DNA of 64,000 nt from Parabacteroides bouchesdurhonensis. GTDB lineage: Bacteria > Bacteroidota > Bacteroidia > Bacteroidales > Tannerellaceae. A program made the position numbers and the translations under genes. The notes beneath the pieces are model-generated. The model had not been told where the DNA came from and ran no database searches. It saw nothing but the letters and a program-made list of their open reading frames with translations. Within the stretch, counting starts at the first letter, position 1, and each line of letters begins with the position of its first letter. Location of the stretch: NCBI RefSeq assembly GCF_900186615.1, contig NZ_LT896588.1:521036-585035 (forward strand), read 5' to 3'. Positions 9,017 to 18,055 of this stretch are shown here, piece by piece.

Positions 9017-9286
9017 TTAAATAATAGCTAAAATGTCAGATTGACGCATGATAAGATATTTCTCACCATCCAGTTCAATTTCCGTACCGGCATATTTACC
9101 GTACAAGACAGTATCGCCATTCTTCACAACCATTTCTTCATCCTTTGTTCCGTTACCTACGGCAATAACTTCACCCTTTAAAGGTTTTTCTTTTGCAGAA
9201 TCCGGAATAATAATACCTCCCAGTGTTTTCTCCTCTGCTGCAGCCGGCTGAATCAGCACTCTGTCTGCTAATGGTTTAATGTTCAT
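9017..9286 (-). CDS. groS: Co-chaperonin GroES
   Basis: An 89-residue GroES, the heptameric lid of the GroEL cage. It starts [20 protein letters not shown], and the mobile loop region ([10 protein letters not shown]) is intact. It is the first gene of the groES-groEL operon. No CIRCE element (the HrcA operator) and no TAnnTTTG box were seen upstream; instead a sigma-54-like sequence lies at 9356-9372. Confidence 0.98.
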   Translation of the reverse strand: MNIKPLADRVLIQPAAAEEKTLGGIIIPDSAKEKPLKGEVIAVGNGTKDEEMVVKNGDTVLYGKYAGTEIELDGEKYLIMRQSDILAII

Positions 9287-9355
9287 CTTCTTTAATATTT
9301 TAATTGTTAATAATATTGCTTTTAGCGGTGTATTACATACACACGTCTACGTATA

Positions 9356-9372
9356 TGCGAAATCTGTGCCAA
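9356..9372 (-). promoter_or_regulatory. Candidate sigma-54 promoter for groES-groEL
   Basis: The minus strand reads TTGGCACAGATTTCGCA, matching the sigma-54 -24/-12 consensus YTGGCACGrNNNTTGCW at all but two conserved positions, with the required GG-N10-GC spacing. The predicted leader to the groES start is about 60 nt. A housekeeping -7 box is absent from the upstream region. Confidence 0.4.
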
Positions 9373-9375
9373 AAC

Positions 9376-9401
9376 AATTGTCAAATAAAAGACTGACAAT
9401 T
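9376..9401. repeat. Inverted repeat AATTGTCA-N10-TGACAATT
   Basis: A perfect 8-bp inverted repeat with a 10-nt spacer, 3 nt upstream of the sigma-54-like element. It may be an activator site, or the terminator hairpin of the upstream GH30 gene; the two cannot be told apart here. Confidence 0.45.
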
Positions 9402-9412
9402 TTTCATAACTA

Positions 9413-9490
9413 CCGGCTGTTTGTTGCAGATATAACTGACAGGATGGCTATCCGACATCATCTTATCTACCCGGAATGACGAACAGCCGG
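9413..9490. repeat. Long-loop inverted repeat CCGGCTGTT ... AACAGCCGG
   Basis: A 9-bp GC-rich inverted repeat (9413-9421 with 9482-9490) encloses a 60-nt loop between the GH30 stop codon and the groES promoter. It probably forms the base of the GH30 mRNA 3' end structure. Confidence 0.4.
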
Positions 9491-9524
9491 AAGAACTCTA
9501 TTACCTTTGGCTATGGTAGTGAGG

Positions 9525-10964
9525 CTAGTCTATCAAAAGTGTAGATATGGAATGTGCAGGAAGTGACGGACGGTAAATACGCTCTTCTACACGTATGGAA
9601 ACAGGTTTGTCAGCATCGGTTTCGTTGGCAATTACCACAACGAGGCTTTTATCCGGGTTACGGAATGCCATCAAATTGGTATATGTACCTTCCGTTGTCA
9701 ACATCCGAGCACCGGGTTGGACATAATGGCTGACATGTTTCATTACATAATATTCGGGGGTGTAACGAAAAGTTTTTGTTTCGGGATTGACAACAACCAA
9801 AGAGTTTTGCGCCCATCCCCAACGGCTGATGCCCCCTTCGTCCAGAGAGATATTCCAATACATATAGGCAGAAGCTCCATTGTTCAAATAATGTTGCATC
9901 AAACTCCAGGAATACATCGCTCCTTTCCAGTCATTCTTTCCATTACCGCATTCTTGTTCCGTTTGGTATAGCTTCATATCCGGATAACGTTTATGAATAC
10001 CGGGAATAGCCCCTTTTCCCGCCCATTGGAAACCTACTCCTTTTACATATTTACTACACAAGGGATCCGTAAGAATAGAATCGACCAACAATTCGTTAGC
10101 CCGCTCCATAGTACCGAACATTACTTCCACATTCTTCTTTTCCATCTCAGGTCCGAGATATTCGCCGATAAAGCGAGCCAATCCTTTTGCGGTCCAACAG
10201 CAACTGGGAAAAGTTTGAGCGGAATTGAATTCATTCTGAGGCATTACGGCAAAGATTGGGATTCCTTGTTCCTTATAAGCATCTATAAACTTCGAGAAAT
10301 AAAGAGCATAGGCCTGTAAATACAGTGAGTCCTGAATAAACATATCCATTCCTTCACTCCCTGCTTTATCGGCAGGCAAGCCATTCCGATATTTCTCTTC
10401 ACTAGTATCTCCATTATAAGCGGAAGCATAGTGTTTATTATATTTCATCCACGAAGGCGGACACCAGGGAGAAGCCCATAACTGTAAATCGGGTTGGTAC
10501 TTCCGCGCATTGCGGATAAAAGGAATTAACGTTTGCTGGTCATTGGCTATGGTAAAATGTTCCATAGCGAAATCGCCTTCCGTCTCGTTGTACGAATACC
10601 AATCGCGCGAGAAGTCATTCGCACCCAAAGGCATCCGGCATATGGAGAAGTTAGCACCTTCACCCGGAAAGAAAAGTTCTTGCATGATATCTTCCCGGAT
10701 ATTCGGTTCCAGTCTGCTCAATGACAGCCAGCCCAATTCATTAAAACAAGCGCCAAAACCATCTATCTGTTGCCGGGGTTCATCAGTACATATTGTTACA
10801 TCAATGGTGGAGATTGTATCCAGTAAAGCCGAAAGAATATCCGGTTGCTCTTCCCACGAAGCGGACTCAGTTGTAGTAACCCATTCCGCACGAGGCTGAA
10901 AAGAACAGGACACCATCAATAATATGACAATAGAAATCAAAGGGAAAGAATAGAATGGTTTCAT
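9525..10964 (-). CDS. GH30-family glycoside hydrolase lipoprotein
   Basis: A 479-residue secreted glycosidase of the GH30 (glucosylceramidase-like) family, a retaining (beta/alpha)8-barrel enzyme. The start at 10964 gives MKPFYSFPLISIVILLMVSC, a lipoprotein signal with lipobox MVSC; an in-frame start at 11048 would overlap a hairpin and destroy the signal. The N-terminal QIDGFGACFNELGW motif is typical of the family. The acid/base Glu is expected at 245 (MPQNEF) and the nucleophile at 336 (YQTEQECGN). Family members cleave beta-1,6-glucan, glucosylceramide or xylan; substrate is not predictable here. It stands alone, without SusC/SusD neighbours. Confidence 0.88.
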   Translation of the reverse strand: MKPFYSFPLISIVILLMVSCSFQPRAEWVTTTESASWEEQPDILSALLDTISTIDVTICTDEPRQQIDGFGACFNELGWLSLSRLEPNIREDIMQELFFPGEGANFSICRMPLGANDFSRDWYSYNETEGDFAMEHFTIANDQQTLIPFIRNARKYQPDLQLWASPWCPPSWMKYNKHYASAYNGDTSEEKYRNGLPADKAGSEGMDMFIQDSLYLQAYALYFSKFIDAYKEQGIPIFAVMPQNEFNSAQTFPSCCWTAKGLARFIGEYLGPEMEKKNVEVMFGTMERANELLVDSILTDPLCSKYVKGVGFQWAGKGAIPGIHKRYPDMKLYQTEQECGNGKNDWKGAMYSWSLMQHYLNNGASAYMYWNISLDEGGISRWGWAQNSLVVVNPETKTFRYTPEYYVMKHVSHYVQPGARMLTTEGTYTNLMAFRNPDKSLVVVIANETDADKPVSIRVEERIYRPSLPAHSISTLLID

Positions 10965-11022
10965 AACTGCATAAAGATTATAATAAAAAAAGGACGTGTC
11001 TAAAGTCCTATTTATAGCGTCG

Positions 11023-11053
11023 GTATCTTGGCGGGGCGAACCCGCCAAGATAC
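11023..11053. terminator. Hairpin after hisS
   Basis: A perfect 13-bp stem (GTATCTTGGCGGG with CCCGCCAAGATAC) and a 5-nt loop start 4 nt after the hisS stop codon. There is no strong T tract. Similar GGCGGN-loop-NCCGCC hairpins occur at 29389-29407 and 29447-29465. Confidence 0.6.
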
Positions 11054-11056
11054 GTA

Positions 11057-12415
11057 TTATTTGAATTGGGAGATCAGTTCTTCTTCCGTTACCAGCTTTT
11101 GCTCACCGGTAATCATGTTCTTCAGGTTTATTTTGCCTTCTGCCATTTCCGTTTCACCGACAATAGCCACAAATGGAATCTTCTTAGTGTCTGCATATCC
11201 CATCTGTTTCTTCATCTTGGCAGCTTCGGGATAAAGTTCCGTACGGATACCTGCCGCACGAACTTTAGAAATAAGAGGCAGCAAATAAGTTTCTTCTTTC
11301 TCTCCAAAGTTAACGAACAGAAGTTGGGTGGTTTGCAGGGAGTCAGCTGGATACAGGTCTAATTGGTTCAATACATCAAATATGCGATCGGCTCCAAATG
11401 ATATACCTACACCGGATACACCATCCATACCAAACACACCGGTCAGATTGTCATATCGTCCTCCACCGGTAATACTGCCTATCTGTACATCCAATGCTTT
11501 TACTTCAAAAATAGCGCCTGTATAATAGTTCAAACCACGTGCCAAGGTCAAATCCAGTTCTAATCCGGCACACAAAGGAGTATGCTTTAAGCGGTCCAGT
11601 ATAAAGGCAAGTTCGTCCACCCCTTTTAATCCGATTTCCGAGCCGGCAAGAATCTCACGGAGCTTACTGATTTTCTCATCATTCGTTCCGTTCAACATAA
11701 TAATCGGTTGCAAACGCTGAATCGCGTCTTCGGATAAGCCTTTACTGCAAAGTTCTTCATTTACATTATCCAAGCCGATCTTATCCAGCTTATCAATAGC
11801 AACCGTAATATCTACTATCTTATCGGCTTCGCCAATAATCTCGGCAATACCCGAAAGAATCTTTCTATTATTTATTTTGATGCATACGCGGATTCCGAAG
11901 CGGAGGAAAACTTCATCTATAATCTGCACCAATTCCACCTCATTAATTAAGGAATCAGAACCTACAACATCGCCGTCGCACTGGTAGAACTCACGATAAC
12001 GTCCCTTCTGTGGGCGATCGGCACGCCATACGGGTTGTATCTGATACCGCTTGAACGGGAAACTTATCTCATTACGGTGCTGAACAACAAAACGGGCAAA
12101 AGGCACGGTCAAATCGTAACGCAAGCCTTTCTCACAAGCTTTTACAGCAAACTTAACCGGATTCTTTTCCATCAGTTCAGCCTCTGAAATCCCGGCAAAA
12201 CAATCTCCTGAATTTAATATCTTAAAGAGAAGTTTATCACCTTCTTCACCATATTTCCCCATCAGCGTGGACAGATTCTCCATCGCCGGAGTTTCTATCT
12301 GCTGAAATCCATACAAATGATATACTTCACGAATCGTGTTGAATATATAATTACGTTTCGCCATTTCCTCGGGCGAAAAGTCTCTGGTTCCTTTAGGAAT
12401 GGAAGGTTTTTGCAT
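11057..12415 (-). CDS. hisS: Histidyl-tRNA synthetase
   Basis: Class II aminoacyl-tRNA synthetase charging tRNA-His, 452 residues. Visible landmarks are the N-terminal [13 protein letters not shown], the [11 protein letters not shown] region of motif 2, the histidine-specific ARGLNYYTG, and the C-terminal anticodon-binding domain. The promoter at 12448-12455 and the terminator-like hairpin at 11023-11053 make it a single-gene transcript, although the upstream zinc peptidase could read through. Confidence 0.97.
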   Translation of the reverse strand: MQKPSIPKGTRDFSPEEMAKRNYIFNTIREVYHLYGFQQIETPAMENLSTLMGKYGEEGDKLLFKILNSGDCFAGISEAELMEKNPVKFAVKACEKGLRYDLTVPFARFVVQHRNEISFPFKRYQIQPVWRADRPQKGRYREFYQCDGDVVGSDSLINEVELVQIIDEVFLRFGIRVCIKINNRKILSGIAEIIGEADKIVDITVAIDKLDKIGLDNVNEELCSKGLSEDAIQRLQPIIMLNGTNDEKISKLREILAGSEIGLKGVDELAFILDRLKHTPLCAGLELDLTLARGLNYYTGAIFEVKALDVQIGSITGGGRYDNLTGVFGMDGVSGVGISFGADRIFDVLNQLDLYPADSLQTTQLLFVNFGEKEETYLLPLISKVRAAGIRTELYPEAAKMKKQMGYADTKKIPFVAIVGETEMAEGKINLKNMITGEQKLVTEEELISQFK

Positions 12416-12447
12416 GATTTTATATTATTATATTATTATTCCGGCTG

Positions 12448-12455
12448 CAAAGGTA
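12448..12455 (-). promoter_or_regulatory. -7 box of hisS promoter
   Basis: TACCTTTG on the minus strand, a perfect TAnnTTTG, 33 nt before the hisS start codon. No convincing -33 element is visible. Confidence 0.55.
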
Positions 12456-12476
12456 ATGCTTTTACAGGAATAATTC

Positions 12477-13163
12477 CTAATCCCGGCTTCTTCCTCCCAG
12501 GAAGATCATTATATAATATAATAATGTAGCCAACGAACCTAAAGCCGCAACAACATATGTATAGGCAGCCGAACGTAAAGCGTCTTCCGCTTTATCATGC
12601 GTATAGGCATTCGTAATGCCCGCATTGCTTAACCACGCCAATGCGCGCCGGCTTGCATTAATTTCAACCGGCAAAGTAATAAAACTGAATAACGTAGTAG
12701 AAGCAAACAGTATAATGCCAAACAACAATAACTGCGGGAATTGATGAATCAACAGCATTCCACCCAGCAACACCCACGTCATTATGTTTGAAGCAAAACT
12801 AACAACCGGAACTAATGCCGAACGCATCTTTAACGGAGCATAGGCCGTTGCATGTTGCACAGCGTGCCCGCATTCATGGGCTGCAACAGCTGCCGCCGCT
12901 ATACTATTACTGTAATATACCGATTCGCTCAAATTCACCGTCTGGTTTGCAGGGTTGTAATGGTCTGTCAAATGGCCCGGAGTAGAAATCACCTTCACAT
13001 CATAAATACCGTTATCATGCAACATTTTCTCCGCAACGTCTTTTCCGGTCATACCGTTAGGCATAGGAATCTTCGAATACTTCTCAAACTTATTTTGAAG
13101 TCGGGAAGACACCAGCCAACTCAACAAGGCGAAACCTATAAATATAATCCAATACATGCTCAT
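12477..13163 (-). CDS. Membrane zinc metallopeptidase (YugP family)
   Basis: A 228-residue integral membrane protein with a zinc-protease HExxH motif, HECGH at residues 96-100 (Glu97 as expected catalytic base). There is an N-terminal TM helix (3-19), two or three more hydrophobic segments after the motif (about 120-170), and a C-terminal one near 205-222. This matches the YugP-type (formerly DUF) putative neutral zinc metallopeptidases found in many bacteria. Substrate and role are unknown. It is separated from purA by a terminator and from hisS by 61 nt. Confidence 0.88.
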   Translation of the reverse strand: MSMYWIIFIGFALLSWLVSSRLQNKFEKYSKIPMPNGMTGKDVAEKMLHDNGIYDVKVISTPGHLTDHYNPANQTVNLSESVYYSNSIAAAAVAAHECGHAVQHATAYAPLKMRSALVPVVSFASNIMTWVLLGGMLLIHQFPQLLLFGIILFASTTLFSFITLPVEINASRRALAWLSNAGITNAYTHDKAEDALRSAAYTYVVAALGSLATLLYYIMIFLGGRSRD

Positions 13164-13222
13164 AATTTTCTAATCAATTAAGTGTTATATAACAAATACG
13201 TTACAAAAAGTCTGCCAAAACA

Positions 13223-13269
13223 AAAATGGCAGAAGACCACGATCCTGTAAGGATGTCTTCTGCCATTTT
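13223..13269 (-). terminator. Terminator of purA
   Basis: A 15-bp perfect stem (AAAATGGCAGAAGAC with GTCTTCTGCCATTTT) has a small inner hairpin in the loop. On the minus strand it ends in a T run, 16 nt after the purA stop. Confidence 0.85.
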
Positions 13270-13284
13270 ATATTGTATGAAAGA

Positions 13285-14556
13285 TTATTCTTCGTTATAT
13301 CTGATAATAGTCTGCTCACGGTCCGGACCTACAGATACGATCTTAACAGGAACGCCCAATTCTTCTTCCAGGAATGACAGATAAGCATTAAACTCTTCCG
13401 GAAATTCATCTTCATTCTGCATTTTTGTCATATCCGTTTTCCATCCCGGCAATTCAACATATACCGGTTCAATCGTATCATCTATTTCAAAAGGAAATTC
13501 TACAATCTCTTTTCCATTCATTTTATAAGCAACGCATGCTTTAATTGTATCAAAGCTATCCAGCACATCACTCTTCATCATAATAAGCTGGCTTACGCCG
13601 TTAATCATTACCGCATATTTCAGAGCAACAAGATCAATCCAGCCACAACGGCGTTTACGGCCTGTTACAGAACCAAACTCATGTCCTAACTGACAAATTT
13701 TATCGCCTGTTTCATCAAACAATTCGGTTGGGAAAGGACCGCTGCCCACACGTGTACAATAAGCTTTAAAGATACCGTAAACTTCTCCTATATTACGCGG
13801 AGAAACACCTAAGCCCGTACAGCATCCGGCACAAATCGTATTTGAAGAAGTAACAAACGGATAAGAGCCAAAATCAATATCCAGCATAGTACCTTGCGCA
13901 CCTTCTGCCAAAACAGATTTTCCCTCTTTCAATAAGTTATTTATTACATGCTCACTATCTATCAACTTAAACTTTTTCAAGTATTCAAGGGCTTCAAACC
14001 ATTGAGTTTCCAGTTCTTTTATATCATAATCATAGTTCAATGAACGCAGAATTGCTTCATGACGTCCTTTAGCGGCTGCGTATTTTTCGTCGAAGTTATG
14101 CAGCAAATCGCCTACACGAACACCATTACGGCTTACCTTATCAGTATAAGTAGGGCCAATACCTTTACCGGTTGTTCCAATCTTTCCGGAACCTTTTGCC
14201 GCTTCGTAAGCCGCATCAAGAATACGGTGGGTTGGAAGGATCAAATGTGCTTTCTTGGAAATATAAAGTTGCTTTGTCAAATCATGTCCACTGGCAGCTA
14301 AAGCCTCTGCTTCCTGTTTAAACAACAACGGGTCAAGTACTACACCGTTACCGATAACGTTCACCTTTCCTCCTTGAAAAATACCGGAAGGAATAGAACG
14401 CAGCACATATTTTTCGCCGTTAAACTCTAATGTATGGCCTGCATTGGGACCACCCTGAAAACGAGTTACCACATCGTAATTCGGAGTCAGAACATCGACA
14501 ACTTTTCCTTTGCCTTCGTCACCCCACTGCAATCCTAATAAAACATCTACTTTCAT
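13285..14556 (-). CDS. purA: Adenylosuccinate synthetase
   Basis: GTP-dependent ligase that converts IMP and aspartate to adenylosuccinate, the first committed step to AMP. The protein is 423 residues. The P-loop GDEGKGK lies at 12-18, GPNAGHT follows near 37, and IGTTGKGIGPTY lies near 126; the C-terminal GxDR (VGPDREQTI) guanine-binding region is present. It follows the Fur-family gene by 34 nt with no visible promoter between them, so co-transcription is likely. It ends at the strong terminator 13223-13269. Confidence 0.97.
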   Translation of the reverse strand: MKVDVLLGLQWGDEGKGKVVDVLTPNYDVVTRFQGGPNAGHTLEFNGEKYVLRSIPSGIFQGGKVNVIGNGVVLDPLLFKQEAEALAASGHDLTKQLYISKKAHLILPTHRILDAAYEAAKGSGKIGTTGKGIGPTYTDKVSRNGVRVGDLLHNFDEKYAAAKGRHEAILRSLNYDYDIKELETQWFEALEYLKKFKLIDSEHVINNLLKEGKSVLAEGAQGTMLDIDFGSYPFVTSSNTICAGCCTGLGVSPRNIGEVYGIFKAYCTRVGSGPFPTELFDETGDKICQLGHEFGSVTGRKRRCGWIDLVALKYAVMINGVSQLIMMKSDVLDSFDTIKACVAYKMNGKEIVEFPFEIDDTIEPVYVELPGWKTDMTKMQNEDEFPEEFNAYLSFLEEELGVPVKIVSVGPDREQTIIRYNEE

Positions 14557-14590
14557 TTTTTCTATTTATATAATAGGCTGTTAATATTCT

Positions 14591-15052
14591 TTACCTGCCG
14601 GATCTCTGCATCCTATATTTGCATTTACTGCACAAGCCGTAAATGTACAAACTACAATATTCCGGAGTAAACCGGGCTATTTTCAGATTATCCACATCTG
14701 TTTTCAATGTACTGTCACGCAGTTCGCGTACAGCTCCACATTTCGTACAAATCAAATGTAAGTGTGTATCTGCCAGCTTTCTTAATTCATACTGTACGAT
14801 CTTAGTATTTATCTGATGACGGACTATTAATCCGGCATCAACCAATATTTCGAGTGTATTATAAAGCGTTGCCTTACTAACGTGATAATTATTATCCTCC
14901 AGTTGTTGATGAAGCATACACACATCAAAATGCCCGGGAAAAGAACAGATATTCTGAAATATCATATACCTTTCCTCTGTCCTCCTCAGTTTCTTCTCTG
15001 CAAGATACCCGGTCAACAAATTCCGCATTTCTGTGTATTCTTTCGCTTCCAT
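14591..15052 (-). CDS. Fur-family metal-dependent transcriptional regulator
   Basis: A 153-residue winged-helix repressor of the Fur superfamily. The DNA-binding helix region reads HVSKATLYNTLEILVDAGLI (about 74-93). The dimerisation domain has HLHLICTKCG and a second CSKC pair near the C-terminus, the structural zinc Cys4 site. This arrangement occurs in Fur, Zur and PerR alike, and the metal cannot be assigned from sequence. A TAnnTTTG box (TAACTTTG) lies 24 nt upstream of the start. Being in one transcript with purA is unusual. Confidence 0.88.
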   Translation of the reverse strand: MEAKEYTEMRNLLTGYLAEKKLRRTEERYMIFQNICSFPGHFDVCMLHQQLEDNNYHVSKATLYNTLEILVDAGLIVRHQINTKIVQYELRKLADTHLHLICTKCGAVRELRDSTLKTDVDNLKIARFTPEYCSLYIYGLCSKCKYRMQRSGR

Positions 15053-15075
15053 CTTTAACCATACAACGCGAACTA

Positions 15076-15083
15076 CAAAGTTA
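15076..15083 (-). promoter_or_regulatory. -7 box of Fur-family gene promoter
   Basis: TAACTTTG on the minus strand, 24 nt upstream of the start codon at 15052. Confidence 0.5.
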
Positions 15084-15108
15084 GCGCATTTATTTTAAAC
15101 GCAAAGCC

Positions 15109-15786
15109 TTAGAAGTAATATTCAAACTCAAATTTTAAATCATTATAGATTTCCTGCAGCTCCGGAACATCGGATTCTTTTAAATAAGCAAGCTCCAACA
15201 ACACCTTGCGAGCTTGCTCCTCCGACTGTCTTCCATAACATTTCAAAGCTTTCAGCGCTGCCTGTTTTTCAAACCAGCCGGCAGCAAACGAAGTACTTGT
15301 CAACGAACGGATAGATTCCACCCAGAAAGCATCTATATGAGAATTTTCTATTTCCGAACCCGCCGCAAACAAATACATAAACACAAGAAAAGCAATCGCA
15401 CGGGCATAAATATCCTTCCGGTTATACAGAAAATGAGTGGCTATCTCATCGGCCTCCGGCAATTTAGCATATAAATTGCGAGCCGCCTGTTCCGCAATTT
15501 CAGGATAGAGGATTTCACTCATCCATTTTTCCGCCTGCTCATGTGTAAAAGAATTAACAGGTTGAAGCATTGTAGCCATAATCTTCAATTCTCTGACATC
15601 TTCTTTCCACATAGCAGATGCCAACGTGGCATCTGCCTCATATCCGGCGGCTATCTTATATATTTCAGGAATAGAAACACCAAAATTCAACTTATAAACA
15701 ATACCTTTTTCCCGCATACTGGCAGAAATAACCCCATTCATTCCCAAACGAAGCTTATTCCGTATTTCTCTCAATTTATCTTCCAT
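15109..15786 (-). CDS. DNA alkylation repair (AlkD-like HEAT-repeat) protein
   Basis: A 225-residue all-helical protein matching the AlkC/AlkD-type DNA alkylation repair family, in which HEAT-like repeats cradle DNA and remove bulky or cationic alkyl bases. Visible family features are the N-terminal GVSIPEIYKIA, the KEDVRELKIMATML segment (about 60-73) and the WF-containing SFAAGWFEKQAALKAL region. It starts 27 nt after the DPP III stop and precedes the Fur-family gene by 56 nt. The catalytic residues of true AlkD cannot be confirmed by eye, so the activity is inferred. Confidence 0.75.
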   Translation of the reverse strand: MEDKLREIRNKLRLGMNGVISASMREKGIVYKLNFGVSIPEIYKIAAGYEADATLASAMWKEDVRELKIMATMLQPVNSFTHEQAEKWMSEILYPEIAEQAARNLYAKLPEADEIATHFLYNRKDIYARAIAFLVFMYLFAAGSEIENSHIDAFWVESIRSLTSTSFAAGWFEKQAALKALKCYGRQSEEQARKVLLELAYLKESDVPELQEIYNDLKFEFEYYF

Positions 15787-15812
15787 TATGTTTCCGAAGG
15801 ATCGTTTATTCC

Positions 15813-17870
15813 TTATTCATTATAATCAGGTAAAAAAGAATACTTTTCACTATATCGAAGCATCTGGTCGGCATAACCTTCCGTATAATCCAATACAATA
15901 TCCACAACTTCACCTTTATCATTCTTTACTTCCTTCATCACCGGATTAACAAAACCCTTGTATGGGGCTAGGTTCAACTTCGCATAACGGGCAAGCACCT
16001 CATCGTGCAATGTCTGATCCACTTTCACGCCATAATCTTCCACCAGTTTCTTTCCGGCGGCAAAATCGCCTTCGCTCTTGATACGTTGCACTTCGGCCAG
16101 TAAAGTTCCGAACAAGTTACGCAATTTCTCATAGTCATTTACCACAACAAAGGTTTTTCCATCGCGTTTCTTGTACTCTATTACATTATCGGCTTTCCCG
16201 TTTTCGTATGCCCACTTGGCTATCAACTGGCGGTTACGCATATGGGCTTCTTCCACATTCTTACCGGCTTCGATACGGACAAGCTGCGTTAACAGTCCAT
16301 TCATAATATATTTATAGTATTCCGCTTTGTAAGCTTCGGCATCAGGCACTAAACCTAATTCCACCAACTTCGGATCGGCCAGATAATAAAGGCCGAACAG
16401 GTCGGCACGGGCCTCTTCCAATGTAGAGCTATATGCTTTCAGAGCATCCGGATCGGTATTCGGCAGCAGTTTGCCCGAACCATGTCCCAAGCATTCATGC
16501 AAATCCGTATGCAGGTTATCCGTGATAAAACCATATTTTTCCAACGCATCGCGTTCTACATCACTCCAAACAAATTCTTCGTTGAAACCGTTACCTTGTG
16601 AAGCTTTGTCGTACGCCTCCGTAATATTTTCGATAGTAACAGATTTAGAACCATGGTCACGGCGTATCCAGTCTGCATTCGGCAGGTTGATTCCAATCGG
16701 AGTAGACGGATAGCAATCGCCTCCCAACATGGTAACAGTAATAACTTTGGCACTCACGCCTTTCACCTTTTCTTTCTTAAAACGTTTATCCACCGGAGAA
16801 TGGTCTTCAAACCACTGTGCGTTGCTACTGATTACTTTCGTCCGTTTGGTCGCTTCCTTATTTATAAAGTTGACGGTAGACTCCCAGCTGGCTTTCATAC
16901 CCAGCGGATCACCGTACGTTTCGATAAAGCCGTCCACAAAATCCACATCCGACACGGTATCTTCTACCCAAAGAATGGAATAAGCGTCGAATGTCTTCAA
17001 GTCGCCGGTCTGGTAATACGCTATCAGTTTCTCTATAATTGCCTTCTGCGCATCATTCTCTGCATAAGGAACAGCTTTCTGCAATTCGCCGACTATTTTC
17101 TCGATGGCTGCCGAGTAAAGACCGCCAACCTTCCATACCTTTTCAAATATCTTTCCGTTTTCTTTCACCAGGCGGCTGTTCAGTCCGTAAGAGATCGGGG
17201 TGACCGTATCTTTGCCAGCTTTCATGGCAGCATAAAAATCTTCTACTTCCTTTTGCGTGATACCGCCACTGTAATAGTTATTGGCAGATGCCAGGATCAG
17301 ATCCTGATCTCCACTCTGCACCACACGTTTAGCCAACACCGCCGGGTCAAAGATTACCGGAGATATTTCAGCAATAAACTGCTCCAGCGTCTGTCCTTCG
17401 CGCAAAGGAAGTTGTGATACACTGACCTGTTCCAGACAGCTCTTGAAAAATTCCGGAGTAAAACCGGGAACAAACTTATCCACCGCATAATGATGATGGA
17501 TACCGTTTGAAAACCATACCCGCTTTAAGTAAGTCTCCAAAGCCTTGAACTGTTCGTCCTCACGGTTTCCCTTATATTCTTTATAAATGGCTTCAAGTGT
17601 GCGGCGGATCGGCAGGTTATACCGGCAATTCTGATCGAAAAAAATATCGCGTCCCATCAAGGCCGCTTCCGACAGATGATATAATAACTGTTTTTGTTTC
17701 AACGAAAGAGACTCAAATCCCGGAACTTGATAACGAAGTATTTGCAGGTCCGCAAACTGGTCTACCACATAATTAAAATCGCCTTGAGAGGCCTGGCCGT
17801 CATCAGCCTTTTGGCCTGCACAAGCTGTTAATGCCATCGCAGTCATAAATGATATTATTATTTTCTTCAT
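15813..17870 (-). CDS. Dipeptidyl-peptidase III, lipoprotein (M49)
   Basis: Zinc exopeptidase that removes dipeptides from the N-terminus of oligopeptides, 685 residues. The M49 zinc motif HExxxGH is present as HECLGH at 458-463, with the second zinc/catalytic motif EEARAD about 30 residues later. The N-terminus (ISFMTAMALTACAGQ) is a lipoprotein signal with lipobox LTAC, so the enzyme is membrane-anchored outside the cytoplasm, as in other Bacteroidales and unlike the cytosolic eukaryotic form. It fits a peptide-fermenting lifestyle, like DPP11 at 43 kb. A TATCTTTG box lies about 55 nt upstream. Confidence 0.93.
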   Translation of the reverse strand: MKKIIISFMTAMALTACAGQKADDGQASQGDFNYVVDQFADLQILRYQVPGFESLSLKQKQLLYHLSEAALMGRDIFFDQNCRYNLPIRRTLEAIYKEYKGNREDEQFKALETYLKRVWFSNGIHHHYAVDKFVPGFTPEFFKSCLEQVSVSQLPLREGQTLEQFIAEISPVIFDPAVLAKRVVQSGDQDLILASANNYYSGGITQKEVEDFYAAMKAGKDTVTPISYGLNSRLVKENGKIFEKVWKVGGLYSAAIEKIVGELQKAVPYAENDAQKAIIEKLIAYYQTGDLKTFDAYSILWVEDTVSDVDFVDGFIETYGDPLGMKASWESTVNFINKEATKRTKVISSNAQWFEDHSPVDKRFKKEKVKGVSAKVITVTMLGGDCYPSTPIGINLPNADWIRRDHGSKSVTIENITEAYDKASQGNGFNEEFVWSDVERDALEKYGFITDNLHTDLHECLGHGSGKLLPNTDPDALKAYSSTLEEARADLFGLYYLADPKLVELGLVPDAEAYKAEYYKYIMNGLLTQLVRIEAGKNVEEAHMRNRQLIAKWAYENGKADNVIEYKKRDGKTFVVVNDYEKLRNLFGTLLAEVQRIKSEGDFAAGKKLVEDYGVKVDQTLHDEVLARYAKLNLAPYKGFVNPVMKEVKNDKGEVVDIVLDYTEGYADQMLRYSEKYSFLPDYNE

Positions 17871-17924
17871 ACAATATTATATTTTGAAGTTCTTTTTCTA
17901 ATATATCAGAAACAGGTTATCATG

Positions 17925-17932
17925 CAAAGATA
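17925..17932 (-). promoter_or_regulatory. -7 box of DPP III promoter
   Basis: TATCTTTG on the minus strand, 55 nt upstream of the start codon at 17870. Confidence 0.5.
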
Positions 17933-18025
17933 ACACCTTTGTTACATTCCGAAAGCATATAGCCCGACTTTTCGTTTTATTTTAGAGCAATCTCTCTGCC
18001 TGTCTGTTATCTAAAAAAATTGCAG

Positions 18026-18033
18026 TACCTTTG
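18026..18033 (+). promoter_or_regulatory. -7 box of mnmA promoter; decides the start
   Basis: TACCTTTG, a perfect TAnnTTTG. It lies inside the alternative longer reading frame beginning at 18020, so translation must begin later, at 18056. Confidence 0.6.
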
Positions 18034-18055
18034 CAGTCTATATATTTATTCAAGA

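Noticed and set aside
9287-9480. CIRCE operator before groES
   Set aside because: No TTAGCACTC-N9-GAGTGCTAA or close variant was found on either strand.
16653-17417. 254-codon frame antisense to DPP III
   Set aside because: It opposes a clear M49 peptidase with an intact active site and has no recognisable domain.
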